64,000 nt of DNA from Trichoplusia ni (taxonomy: Eukaryota > Arthropoda > Insecta > Lepidoptera > Noctuidae): contig NC_039494.1 of the NCBI RefSeq assembly GCF_003590095.1, forward strand, positions 8,308,001 through 8,372,000, written 5' to 3'. The position numbers were made by a program, and so were the translations under genes. Position 1 is the first letter of the stretch; each line of letters starts with the position of its first letter. A model generated the notes under the pieces. It did no database searches. It saw only the letters and a program-made list of their open reading frames with translations, and was not told where the DNA came from. Positions 41,401 to 51,269 of this stretch are shown here, piece by piece.

Positions 41401-44094
41401 CTAGTAAACTAGACCAGTAGCTTGACTAACCAAGTTTCATTAATTTTCGGGAAGTTATTCGAATATATGAACCTATTGGAAAGTTAAAATAATAAACTCA
41501 CGTCTATCAGCATCCTTATCATCAAAGGCCACAATTTCAGCCTTGACCAGGTGTCTCCTGAATTCCGTGACTCCATTCCCGACGTCCATCTTGCATAAGT
41601 TGCGATAGTCGTGTGACCCCAACAGCTGAGGACATGCTGACCTCATAGCCTCGATGTTAAGAGACGACCTTGGGAAGTAGTATTTGTATTGGCGTTTCTT
41701 GCAGTCAAATCTGGAAATAAATGGATTGGTCTAGTGGTTGGTGAGCCTGACTGCTATGGTAAAGGTCGTGGGTTCGCTTTCCAACCAGGACTAATGTTTG
41801 TGTGATGAGCACTGTCATTTGTTGCGACTGGGGGAGTTTCTCTATTATATGTATGTATTTTGAAATATATAAGTATGTTTTTCAGTTGTCTGGTACTCAT
41901 AATACAAGTTTTGCTTAGTTTGATACTAGATGGCGTTGTATAAAAGTTGTGGAATGTTTAAAAAATTAATAATATGTCCAAAGCTACACTGAGAATAGAA
42001 CAGAAAATTCTTTATAACACACCATTTAAGTACAGGATTAGATAAAGATATGTAGTTACATTTTACCACAATGGGCGGTCTTATTGCTAAAAGCGATCTT
42101 TTAATACATAGACTACTAGGTGTTGCCCGCGGGCCCGCCCGTTACAAAATCGAAAATGATGCCACGGGAACATAAAGTTGTGTCTATTATTCTAGATATC
42201 TGTGTACCAAGTTTCGTCCGTTCAGTAATTTTTTCGCGAGACAGGGACAAACATTAATATTAATATAGGTAGTGTATAAGTATTCCTGGTTTACCTGGCA
42301 CTATATTCGGGATTATCAGTCGGTATCGGTGCCCAGGCGACCACCTTAATGTCCTTAGGAAGCAGTCTGTTCAGCATCTTGCAGTACGGCATCTCTTTTC
42401 TCAAAGCTTCAGGTGTATTCTGTTCCTCAATAGAAAATTTTGTTCGGAGAGATATTGAAATTACCTGAAAAAACATACGCGCATACATAAGCTGAAGTAT
42501 TTGATCCTTGTGTCACAAGAGGCTTTACAAACATTCAAGGCACATACACAAAACCTTTGTACATCATTGTACATGTGGTTTGAATATCACAATCATAATC
42601 TCTCCAAGGTTTCGTGGATCACACAAAGGTTCGTCGTACGCGGGGATCGATCTCACGACACATCGCGCAGAGTGGCTACATGTGTCAGTGGCATCGTTGG
42701 ACATATTAGTTTAGGGGTCTAGGGGATTCTCGAGTTTTAGGGATACTAACAAACAGTGTTCCATTTTAATACATAAGACGAGCTGTCCACGCGGACTATG
42801 TACCGCAAAACAGTCAATAATAACAATGTAGACAAAGGTACAATTTTTTTTGCAACTTTTCCATTTTATATCAGCTTCTTAATCAGCCCTGGACTTTCAA
42901 GAATATTTCAAGGCTAAAATAATCCAAATCCGTTCAGCCGTGATGTGTCAGCCGTTACTCTCGTTAAAACTCTTTATTTTATTTTTATATATACATAAAT
43001 AGATTCTATTTACTGCTTGCTTAACTAAATTATATAAAGTCCAACCTGTCCAAAAGCACTGACACCTTTATCAGTCCGTCCGCAGCGATGATAGTTGGAT
43101 GTCTCCCTACTTTCAATAAGGCAGCACTTTATTAAAGCATTAAAAAGATGGTGCTCTATCGTCTGGTTGTTATCCTCTTGGACGGCAAGACCGTTGTAGT
43201 TCCAACCGAAGTATAGAACTCGGAGTAGGACACGGCGGAAGTTACACCTGGAACATTTACGATGTGATTGAGACAAGCTTATGGTTATGTGTATGCATAG
43301 CCTTTCCAAACTATGTTGGGATTGGCTTCCAGTCTAAAAGGATGCAGCTAAGTACCAGTGTTTTAACAAGGAGTGACTGCCTATCTGACCTACTGAACCC
43401 AGTTACCTGTGCAACATGATAGCCCTTAGTTAGACTGGTTGTCAGACTTACTAGCTGTCAGTGTGTCATGTCTTTCCTTGACTCTTTAATGCCACTAACT
43501 TGAGTCTGCTAACTTTAGAGAGCTTTTGGCATACCCAGGGTTGAGGGCTATGAAATATTATTAATAAATATTTGACTTAATAAAAAAGTTATTTAATTAA
43601 AATGATTTTTTGTGACCAGATGCAGGTTGGATGCTCAGACTTTTATGAGCTATGCATAAAAGGTTTAAAATAACAGTTGATAATGCAAACTTATATACAT
43701 ATGTTAGATTTTTGTTATTATTAGATGCTTACACAAGTATTTTCTTATGTTTAAGACTTGACAGTACTAAAGTTACAATCTGCCATAAGTAAATTTAAAA
43801 ATAAACCTACTTTCTAAAATCAAACTGTCTTTGTCCATCCTTCGTGAAGTCTTTAGGCTCACGCCCGAGATCCCGACTTATTATATTCCTTAACTGAAAG
43901 TTGTGGGCTTCTAATTGTATTATCCTGTCCACAAGGTCCTGGGAAATAAAAGAAAAACAATTGAAAACAAAATTCAAAAGAGGTTATGTCTTAAAAAGTA
44001 TATTAATCAACGTTTATACTTCTTTATCGAGTTTCATCAGCTCCTCTTTATCTAAACCTCTGGTTTTTCTCGGTTTTGGCGGTAACTTCTCCAT
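38470..44094 (-). CDS. PUS3: tRNA pseudouridine(38/39) synthase, PUS3/DEG1 type; nine coding exons
   Basis: Converts U38/U39 of the tRNA anticodon stem to pseudouridine. Exons (minus): 44094-44020, 43938-43811, 43247-43046, 42464-42295, 41710-41502, 40918-40771, 40240-40088, 39650-39469, 38546-38470. All introns are GT-AG, phases agree, and 1344 nt give 447 residues plus stop; human PUS3 has 481. Residues 1-55 are charged and coiled-coil-like. The TruA-fold domain follows, with YFGWNYNGLA (80-89), the catalytic Asp127 in CGRTDKGVSAFGQ, NRLLP, YYFPR, SHDYRNLCKMDV, FLWHQIRCIMG and KNPRKPQYNMA, ending in a lysine-rich tail (YKKKRKVGGREN). The start is the first true ATG in its frame; the frame open to 44220 begins with GTG. 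A short overlapping upstream ORF precedes it. Introns hold SINE and LINE fragments. Family motifs are established; the exon model is my reading. Confidence 0.93.
38753..38850 (+). repeat. LINE 3' terminus, family G, in PUS3 intron 8
   Basis: GGCTGGCACAGGACCGTAGA, GCCTATGCTCAGCAGTAGG, then a GAT-rich tail (GATGATGATGATGATT). Antisense to the gene. Confidence 0.65.
39015..39230 (+). repeat. SINE family A in PUS3 intron 8
   Basis: Near full length, from TGGGCGAGTGGTATAG to GGGGGTCGTTTAAAAAAAAC. Antisense to the gene. Confidence 0.75.
39836..40030 (+). repeat. SINE family B in PUS3 intron 7
   Basis: Head truncated; B-box GGTTCGATTCCCACCCAGG, then TATCAGTTGTCTAGTACTC and GATACTAGATGGCGTTGTG. Antisense to the gene. 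Confidence 0.75.
40261..40365 (-). repeat. SINE family A 3' half in PUS3 intron 6
   Basis: CGACTACCGCAGTAAGGAAT and ATGACACCCAGACCCATTAG. Confidence 0.6.
40460..40640. repeat. Family M inverted-terminal repeat in PUS3 intron 6
   Basis: ATGATGCGACGGTTTAGTCA at the left and GGGTAAACCGTGGCTTCAT at the right are inverted. GGACTCCGGTTGGGTTCGAA lies inside and recurs at about 8943. Probably a small DNA element. Confidence 0.5.
40945..41050 (+). repeat. Family N fragment in PUS3 intron 5
   Basis: CTGATCCAGCAAACTGTTTTG, compare with the start of 18246-18497. Confidence 0.45.
41145..41305 (+). repeat. Family F fragment in PUS3 intron 5
   Basis: GACTGTCAAAGATGCATAAA, then GGTCACCCATCTACGGCAC and AACCTGTGATCGATCAAC. 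Confidence 0.6.
41724..41955 (+). repeat. SINE family B in PUS3 intron 4
   Basis: GGTCTAGTGGTTGGTGAGCC to ACTAGATGGCGTTGTATAAA. Starts within 15 bp of the exon 5 acceptor; antisense to the gene. Confidence 0.8.
42112..42265 (-). repeat. Family E repeat in PUS3 intron 4
   Basis: TACTAGGTGTTGCCCGCGG, then GCCACGGGAACATAAAG and CCGTTCAGTAATTTTTTCGC. Confidence 0.6.
42497..42690 (-). repeat. SINE family A, rearranged, in PUS3 intron 3
   Basis: TTGATCCTTGTGTCACAAG, then GTTTCGTGGATCACACAAAG and CGCGGGGATCGATCTCACGA. The middle is replaced by other sequence. Confidence 0.6.
43293..43455 (+). repeat. Family F repeat in PUS3 intron 2
   Basis: AGCCTTTCCAAACTATGTTG to TAGACTGGTTGTCAGACTTA. Begins close to the exon 3 acceptor. 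Confidence 0.65.
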
Positions 44095-44102
44095 ATTTTC
44101 AT
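44052..44102 (-). CDS. Short upstream ORF overlapping the PUS3 start
   Basis: ATG at 44102-44100, 8 nt before the PUS3 ATG and in another frame, opens 16 codons (MKIWRSYRQNREKPEV) ending TAG at 44054-44052. It could lower initiation at the main start if the mRNA leader includes it. Whether it is translated cannot be seen here. Confidence 0.35.
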   Translation of the reverse strand: MKIWRSYRQNREKPEV

Positions 44103-44871
44103 TGATAATAGAATAAAAAGATACAATCGCTATTTTTTGTATTGTTTTGAAATTTATTTGACGGATGACATTGACAACTACAAAGGGTTCATTTTTGAAA
44201 AATAATGTTGACTGGAGCACCTTGTCTTTTGAGTATTAATCACAAACGCAACTCATTATAACAATATTTTTAAGGCTGTAAAAAACTGCTAGAACATCAT
44301 CATCTATACATAAACAAGTGACCGTCGGAAATTTAACTTAGTTATCTGTGGTAATAGTAAAAAAAACATTATTTTTTATTCTAGCGCCAAAAAACAAACA
44401 AAAATACTTACAATATGCGAATGCTGTAGAATTTATTAGTTTTGGTTACATCTAACATCTGTTAAATCTAACAATTAAATGTCAAGAAAAAACGGTAAAT
44501 TAAATAGGAAATACCTCAATACACGTTTCTAACTACGTTTTAAGTCATATAAAATTTTTATTTAGATTTTCATTCTGTTAAACCCACAGATTAGTAGTGG
44601 TTGAAACTATTTTTAGCTGTGTAGGGCAATGTCTAATAATCCTTTATTTAACATTTAACTATACAAAAGCTGGACAGGTGCCCATTCATAAATAAACAAA
44701 TAAAGCCTATGAGTAATGATCACAACTATGTAAGTAAATACTCTACTTCAACTCGACTCATATTTTCGTTATTGGACAAACACGCTGATTACATAGTAAA
44801 TACAAGTAATGTTTTACAAGGGTTTTTATTGTTATTTTGGACCGGAAAGAGTGTAATGAGTTATTGTTTTT
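44103..44871. other. PUS3 upstream flank; nothing else recognised
   Basis: AT-rich. Should include the PUS3 promoter, but I see no TATA box, CCAAT box or CpG cluster that I can defend. Confidence 0.4.
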
Positions 44872-45030
44872 AAGGTTCCGTACCTAAAGGCTAAAAGCCC
44901 TACTACTGAGGCTTCGCTGTCTGTTTATCCATAGGTCTCCAGGCTGTATCTCATGAACCATGACAGCTAATGAGTTGAAATTTTCAAGTGATGTATTTTT
45001 GTTATAATAGAATATAATAAAAATAAAAGG
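44872..45030 (+). repeat. Family O repeat
   Basis: AAGGTTCCGTACCTAAAGGC, CTGTATCTCATGAACCATG and TTGAAATTTTCAAGTGATG. A frequent lepidopteran LINE-type 3' region. Related relics lie at 16190, 47737, 54330, 55555 and 62640. Confidence 0.6.
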
Positions 45031-45044
45031 TTAAGCAACGTTAT

Positions 45045-45135
45045 CATCATCATCATCATCATCATCTCAGCCTATAGCAGTCCACTGTTGGACATAGGCC
45101 TCTCCATAATTTCTCCAGCGCGACCGGTTCGTTAA
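45045..45135 (-). repeat. LINE 3' terminus, family G
   Basis: ATCATCATCATCATCATC, then CAGTCCACTGTTGGACATAG. Confidence 0.65.
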
Positions 45136-45171
45136 GCAACGTTATAAAGATCATAAATTAGTAATAATAAT

Positions 45172-45275
45172 ATAATATATCCTGGGACAGCTCACACACG
45201 GTTATCTGAGCCCAAGCTAAGCAGAGCTTGTGTTATGGTAACCAGACAACTGATAAACTTACTTATATATTTCTA
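45172..45275 (-). repeat. SINE family B, 3' part
   Basis: ATATATCCTGGGACAGCTCA to AGACAACTGATAAACTTAC. The tail subtype matches the copy at 7353. Confidence 0.7.
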
Positions 45276-45364
45276 GAGAAAAATAATTTTAATGTTCGTT
45301 ACCCATAAATTGATTATGTCAGCCTACCGACTTGTATTTTTAGCCTAATTGTACGAAACCTTAC

Positions 45365-45450
45365 CACTGCGAATTCACACTGAATGGGTTTTCACATTTA
45401 AGTAGAGTCTCACAAAATCTTTCCGCTGTCATATTCAATTTCCACCTTTC
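45365..45450 (-). other. Candidate exon of unknown gene
   Basis: On the minus strand a pyrimidine-rich GTTTCTCTGTCTGTCC precedes GAAAG, then an open segment reads WKLNMTAERFCETLL, then KCENPFSVNSQW, up to the donor GTAAGG (from 45364). It looks coding-like, but there is no recognisable family and the acceptor is not certain. Confidence 0.22.
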
Positions 45451-45870
45451 GATGGACAGACAGAGAAACATCGAAGCCATTGTAAATACATATATCTTAG
45501 TGAACCGTAAAATACCAGATAAAATGTAATCTCGGTAGGTACCTACCCTTAAAACTTTTTTACAATAACCTTTACCAAAGACACACTGCAATCCAGATTT
45601 AGACTGCAATGAATTCTATTCTTGAAACTAATTATGAGCACCACAAAAATCCTTCATTAACTATAAATGACGTCCGAAATAAAAACAGACCTTTTCGAGT
45701 TATTTCAGTCACAAATCTGTTAAATATTGACGCGTTCGTCACTTGTTTATTGATAGCATTTCCAAATAGGACAACGGGGGTGGAAATAGGGATGTCCTCG
45801 AGATTTCTAGTGTCCGAAACTATCGGATAAATCCGAAATATTGTAGCTGTAGTGATCGAAATTTACGGAT
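45451..45870. other. No gene seen
   Basis: Unassigned DNA between the candidate exon and a family E fragment. The frame at 45609-45830 has no product that I recognise. Confidence 0.4.
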
Positions 45871-45990
45871 ATATCCTGCTGATATTATAGACGTGAATTT
45901 GTATGTATGGATGTCTGTTGGGTGTTCACACAAAAATCATTGAACGAATTTAGAGGAAAATTGGTACACATATAATTTATAACTTGGATT
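45871..45990 (+). repeat. Family E fragment
   Basis: TCCTGCTGATATTATAGACG and ATCATTGAACGAATTTAGAG. Confidence 0.55.
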
Positions 45991-46599
45991 AAAATAGGCA
46001 CAGAGTATAGAATACTTATAGTATAGAAGTACTACACAGGATAGTTCTTATCCCAATTTTGTGTGTGTCTATTTCTTGACAGGTAGTTGAGATCTTGTCT
46101 TTGTGCATGTGACGAGGTTAACTAACGGTTGTGTTGTAGCAGTCTTTTTGTCGTGAGTGTTTTTCTCTAATTTGTTTTTTTTTAGCTAAAACCTTTTTAG
46201 CGAAACCCTCAGTATTTTAAGTTTGACTCCTGACCAGTTTTTCAGTGTATCTGATTAACCGCAACCTCTGTTCAATGAATGGGTGCTACAAATATACCTA
46301 CGATTATCCGAATCAGAAACGGAATCCGAAATTGCAAATCGTAACATCCCTAGTGGAAAGTCCCCAAATGGAAGCGTTGGAAGTACCTACTTGTGACAAG
46401 GGCAGTTAGTGTTTACTCGACCTGTTTCTCCTTTGGAAATAAGGGTTAGGTATAAACCTAACATTGAAGGAAAACAACGTGAGGAAACCTGGATTCCATT
46501 CAAAATTCAACCCTCAAAGACATAAAACTGGGGTTTAAAATTGTATTTTACGCCATACTCGTCTATGAATTATTAGGATGAGCTATTTTATTAAGAATC
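45991..46599. other. No gene; LINE scraps
   Basis: 46465-46530 (TTGAAGGAAAACAACGTGAG) is a family Q-type LINE fragment. The rest is unassigned. Confidence 0.45.
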
Positions 46600-46838
46600 T
46601 AGCTTGTGATAGCGACTTGGTCCGCGTGGTTAAGAAGACATATTAAAAAGTTTCCAATTTAGGATTAATAGTTTTAGGGTGCATGCAACTTCACCCCGTT
46701 TCTGTGACATATCTCATAACTGTTCTTATGCTATTAATCACAGCGTGATGATATAATGTATTTCCTAAATAAAGTATATCTAATTTATTTGTTTGACAAA
46801 CAAACAAACTCTTCTGCTTTACAGTATTAGTACAGATT
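46600..46838 (+). repeat. Family D, diverged
   Basis: TAGCTTGTGATAGCGACTTG, then CACAGCGTGATGATATAATG and TTACAGTATTAGTACAGAT. Confidence 0.6.
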
Positions 46839-46873
46839 CCAACATCACATTTAAGTTTTTAACATTTACAGTG

Positions 46874-47161
46874 GGGTATTTAACTAAATCTGTTCGGACG
46901 GTCAGACCGATATCCAAAAATAATTGAATAGGTATTTTTCATTTTATCACATCATTAAAAATTAAGGAATCTAAAAAGCACATTAAATGTCAAATGAAAC
47001 ATCACTTTCTAGTAAAAAGCCGAGGTACTGGTAAGTGACGTCAAACGAGTTTTTATTTCACTCAGTCCCCTAAATTTTTTGTTTATAAGATAAAATCAAA
47101 AATACTCATACAATAGTTTTTGAAGTCTGATTTACTAAACAGTTTTTTTTGTCAAATAATG
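46874..47161. mobile_element. MITE family J
   Basis: Ends GGGTATTTAAC (46874-46884) and GTCAAATAATG (47151-47161) are imperfect inverted repeats. The centre has GGTAAGTGACGTCAAACGAG. Confidence 0.6.
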
Positions 47162-47296
47162 TAAAATTTATGTAATTACCACAGTGGAAGAAAACAGTTC
47201 AATATTATATGATTGTAAAATTCTTTAAGGATTGTATGTCGCAGATGCATACTGCTCAAATTGTCTGGAGTTTCTTTGTTCTGATTTCAACCCCTC

Positions 47297-47422
47297 TCGC
47301 ATTAGTCGTGTGCAACGCGCATGCGTCAACTCTCAGCTCTCTCGTCGGTACGGCGAGCGCTTCAGTTTTCCTGGGAAGGTGGCCGGAGCGGTCGTGCCAT
47401 CTTTCCAGGAAAATTCCAAAAA
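47297..47422 (-). repeat. Array core 1, inverted
   Basis: Reverse orientation. GACGCATGCGCGT equivalent at the left, hairpin TTTTCCTGGGAAGGTGGC in the middle, GGAAAATTCC at 47408-47417. Confidence 0.8.
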
Positions 47423-48302
47423 GATCTATTAGAGGAAAATAAATTTGAATAATTTACAGACTGCACAGAAGTTTTAGTTTAGGCATTTAGGTCTATAAGG
47501 AACTACTGTCGGAGGGTTTGCTTTATTGTGTAAATTCTATTTCAACCCTTAGTAAGTTGAGATTTTGGTTGAAATAAGGTGTACCATAAGAAAACTTGTT
47601 ACACCCTGCTGATCTGTGAACAGAGTTTTTAGACCTTCAAGATACAGAAATAATTAAAAAAGGTGATTTTTTACTTTGTTTCTTGAAATTCAACCCCAAC
47701 AACATAAAACGAGGATGAAAATAGCCATTGCTGTTTCAGGTTTCGTACCCAATGGGTAGTCGATGGGTATGGGTTTTTTGCTGTCTGTCCTTCCGTCCGT
47801 CACTAGACAAAAGGCTGTATCTCTAGAACCGACATAAGCTACGACAAAGAAATTTGAAATTTTCACATGTGAAATATCTCTGTTACCGCTATGACCAAAA
47901 ATACAAAAAATAAAGATCGAGGTAAAGAAACGTTGTCATACATTTGCTGGTGGGTGACAAAACAATTAATAGTGGGTACTCACAAATTGATTTGTCACTC
48001 AAGCAATTTGTTCCCCAATCCAATCTTAAACCAATTTTTTAATCGAAACCCAATACTAAGCCTAGAATTTCGTGACGTTTACCAAAACTGTTTATACGTA
48101 AAAATATTTAAGATATGTGCAATTATGTCGAAAATAAGAGTAAATTATTTTTAGCAAATCACCTCAGAAAACATTTAAATTTCAAATAAGATTTCAACCC
48201 TAGTTTCTGCAGGTTGAAATAATATTTTCTAGTTAAAGCATGTTCTTTAAAAAGTTTGAAAATCTGTTTTATCTAGTTTATTAATTTATTATTTTAATAG
48301 AT

Positions 48303-48421
48303 TTTTTCGGAATTTTCCTGGAAAGATGGCACGACCGCTCCAGCCACCTTCCCAGGAAAACTGAAGCGTTCGTCGCACCGACGAGTGAGCTGAGAGTTGA
48401 CGCATGCGCGCAGTGCATGTA
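48303..48421 (+). repeat. Array core 2
   Basis: GGAATTTTCC at 48309-48318, hairpin 1 (TTTTCCTGGAAAGATGGC with GCCACCTTCCCAGGAAAA), hairpin 2 (TTCGTCG-CAC-CGACGAG), then TTGACGCATGCGCGCAGTGC. Confidence 0.8.
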
Positions 48422-49329
48422 TGGAGGGCTGATCCAGGATTATATAAACAATGGATATGCCACTATTTTGTGATATTTCAATGCTCTTTATTAAACTAAG
48501 GGTTTACAACTATCTAATATGTTTAGGCATTTACTGTATAAAGGATAAAATAATTGGTAATTGCAAGTGCAAGTAGCAAATTATCTTAATCATTGACGCA
48601 TTTCACAAAAAATAATAATTTACTTTCGTGGATAAAAACTTTTCCATCCAAGAAAGTAAATAAGGTGTAAAGGAGTATAAATCAAATGTAACATTTGATT
48701 GTAAACTTTTCTGTACATACAAGTCTAGAAATAATATTTTCTTTGTGTCAGTGTAGACAAAACTTGCAATGTCTTTTGTGGCTAACTAAGAAAAAGGCGT
48801 TTTTAACAGAATTCAACCCCGGTTCAACTTTATACATTCTCGAACTATTTAAACGACAGTAGTTTATACAGAATTTAGACTGGAATTTCAGTATTCTTAG
48901 AGTTGAAATATGAAAACTATAATAGTTATTAAGTGCAGAATTTAGACCCCAGTTTCAGTTCCCTAAGGGTTGAAATTCAATGTTGTATTGAATTTCAACC
49001 TTTCTACTGACTGAATTTATTTAGATGGTTTGTCGCTTCGCCGTCAGCTGGGCTCAGAGTTGACGAATGCGCGTTTGTTAATTTCATTTCATTTCCATTT
49101 TTTTAATAAATATTAAGGTATATAATTATATATCATTACTCGCTTCTTTTATTAATACTAAATGCCCACACTTATGTATAGTAACACAGGTTGGTTTGTC
49201 ATGCTTTTTTTATTATAAATCTCAACCTCTAGTTCTTATTAAATAAACTCTTAGAAAAATGTTTTTCAACCAAAAAAAAATCGTTCGAGTTTCTTTTCAG
49301 TATGGGTTTTTATTTCTATTTAATAGTTT
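48422..49329. other. Array spacer with hairpin-forming TTTCAACC motifs
   Basis: No gene. A perfect 14-bp hairpin at 48968-49000 and a partial core at 49031-49074 (GCTCAGAGTTGACGAATGCG) lie here. Related ATTTCAACC/GGTTGAAAT pairs occur at about 47537-47577 and 48193-48222. Confidence 0.55.
48968..49000. repeat. Perfect 14-bp hairpin
   Basis: GGTTGAAATTCAAT (48968-48981) and its exact complement (48987-49000), loop GTTGT. Confidence 0.85.
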
Positions 49330-49448
49330 TTTTTCGGAATTTTCCTGGAAAGATGGCACTACCGCTCCGGCCACCTTCCCAGGAAAACTGAAGCGCTCGT
49401 CGCACCGGCGAGTGAGCTGAGAGTTGACGCATGCGCGTAGTGCATGTC
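49330..49448 (+). repeat. Array core 3
   Basis: GGAATTTTCC at 49336-49345. One change in the hairpin 1 loop (ACTACC for ACGACC); hairpin 2 reads CTCGTCGCACCGGCGAG. Confidence 0.8.
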
Positions 49449-50170
49449 TGGAGGGCTGATCCTGGAATATAGAAACAACGGATATGCCATTGATGTATTA
49501 TATTTAATTGCTCTTTATTAAACTATTGTTCTCAACTATCTAATTTTGTCAAATATTATGTATGTATGTACTTAAAGAATGAAATTATCAGTTATTGTAA
49601 GTGCTGTCTATATTTCTTTATCTTAACTTCTAGTCTCATATGTGATTGTAAAAAAAAAAAATGTAATATATTATTGCAAACCGTTCTTATCCGAACATCC
49701 AATGGAAATCTTTTAATTTTTTTTGATTAATTGTTAGAAAAGAACAGAAAAAAACTATATTCGCAATGTCTGTTGTGCTTAACTAAGAAGAATTTTTTTT
49801 TATCAGAATTTTAAGTGATTTTATACAAGTTCACCTATGAAACTACAATATTTAATACTTAGTTACAAAATTTAGGCCCCAGTTTCATTTTTCTAAGGGT
49901 TGAAATTCAATTTATATAATCAAAGCAATTGACTTGACCGTTTTGTATATCATTATTCGCTTCTTTTATTGCTACTAAATACGCACAAATGTTTGATTCA
50001 AGTGGGTACTAGTTACACGGGTTTTTTTGTCATGCTTAAAAGTGGTTTATGATAACAAATCTCAACCTCTAGTTCTAATCATAAAATTATCTTCGAAAAA
50101 TGTTTTCCAACCAAAAAAAAAACGTGCGAGCTTCTTTTCAGTATCGGTTTTTATTTCTATTTAATAGCTT
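49449..50170. other. Array spacer
   Basis: No gene. Shares CTCTTTATTAAACTATT and CAACTATCTAAT with the spacer after core 2, and CTAAGGGTTGAAATTCAAT near 49895 with the hairpin region at 48964. Confidence 0.5.
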
Positions 50171-50285
50171 TTTTTCGGAATTTTCCTGGAAAGATGGCAC
50201 GACCGCTCCGGCCAGCTTCCCAGGAAAACTGAAGCGCTCACCGCACCGAAGGTTGAGCTCAGATTTGACGCATGCGCGTAGGATA
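50171..50285 (+). repeat. Array core 4
   Basis: GGAATTTTCC at 50177-50186. Hairpin 2 is altered (CTCACCGCACCGAAGGTTGAG). Diverges after GACGCATGCGCGTAGG. Confidence 0.8.
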
Positions 50286-51061
50286 CGTTTACTCAACCCC
50301 GGAGGATAGGGATAACGTATGGAGGTGTCGGTCTGTTTATATCCATTCATTATTATTTTATAGTAAGTTTAATAAATGTGTTCGTTGGATGCAGGTGGCA
50401 ATGAACCGGTCCAGCAGTGGACAGCTATAGGCTGAGATGATGATGATGTTGTTGAAATAAATGTGTATCGCAGTAAACTGTTCTTTCTTAACTACTTAAC
50501 GTTTTATTAACCAGGAACTTCATAAATGAAAATTTTATTTTAATTTTACTTATTCGAAACAAAAAATAGTTACATAAAACAATCAAACATAGAAAGAGTA
50601 TTTTATAAAATAATACAATAGGGATACTAGCAATTTTTTTTCAGTGTCCGTGTGTTCGTACAAATACAAGATAGTATTTTCATCTGTAATAATGAATACG
50701 TGTATAAGTTTTGCGAAATCCTTATGTACTAAGCCCCCTTTCGAAAATCTAAAAGCTTTGTAAATTTTTGTCATTAGCAAAAAGGCAAAAATACGTCCCT
50801 GTTGTTTAATAATCTATCAGAGGGACTAAATATTATTTTTTTATACCCAGTAATCATCACTATCAAACTACTATTATCAAAAAAATTACATAATATCACG
50901 GTTTAAAACTCGAATTTACATTAAAATTATTTTAATTCAGTACAAAAAATCACAACCCCTAGTTTCAAATCCCAAAATACTATTTTTGACAGCTTAAACA
51001 TCTTCCACAAAATTGATTACAACTTCTTCTCAGTCTGTTTTTTTATTCCTATTTAATAGTT
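50286..51061. other. Array spacer with inserted repeats
   Basis: Holds a family G LINE terminus (about 50385-50452, ending GATGATGATG) and a diverged MITE H (about 50622-50866, AATAGGGATACTAGCAA to CCCAGTAATCATCACTA). Confidence 0.55.
50622..50866 (+). mobile_element. MITE family H, diverged copy
   Basis: Same order of blocks as 57291-57594: CAGTGTCCGTGTG near the left, then AGGGACTAA and TTTTTATACCCAGT near the right. Confidence 0.5.
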
Positions 51062-51178
51062 TTTTTCGGAATTTTCCTGGAAAGATGGCACGACCGCTCC
51101 GGCCACCTTCCCAGGAAAACTGAAGCGCTCGCCGCACCGACGAGTGAGCTGAGAGTTGACGCATGCGCGTAGTGCACC
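51062..51178 (+). repeat. Array core 5
   Basis: GGAATTTTCC at 51068-51077. Hairpin 2 GCTCGCCGCACCGACGAG. After GCGTAGTGCACCACGACT it shares a short flank with core 1 (GCACACGACT when reversed). Confidence 0.8.
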
Positions 51179-51269
51179 ACGACTCAATCGTTTTAACCCT
51201 GTAAATGGAACTGATTCTCTTTGTTATAATAAAATCGAGATATATAATATATCCTATAATATAATATAT

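Larger units (their letters stand above)
47297..51178. repeat. Degenerate array with five copies of a conserved hairpin core
   Basis: Five cores of about 115-125 bp lie at 47297-47422 (reversed), 48303-48421, 49330-49448, 50171-50285 and 51062-51178, plus a partial one at 49031-49074. Core starts are 0.8-1.0 kb apart. The cores are almost unchanged while the DNA between them is diverged, though related pieces recur (CTCAACCTCTAGTTCT with TTTTTATTTCTATTTAATAG before three cores; GGAGGGCTGATCC with CTCTTTATTAAACTA after two). No protein frame is shared. It may be an old tandem duplication of a mobile element's end, or a cluster of a noncoding transcription unit. Confidence 0.8.

Noticed and set aside
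44094..44220. N-terminal extension of PUS3 from 44220
   Set aside because: The frame is open, but its first codon is GTG. There is no ATG until 44094, which also fits the family length.
47297..51178. CRISPR array
   Set aside because: The repeats are about 120 bp at 1-kb spacing with one inverted, in an animal genome. It does not fit CRISPR in size or context.
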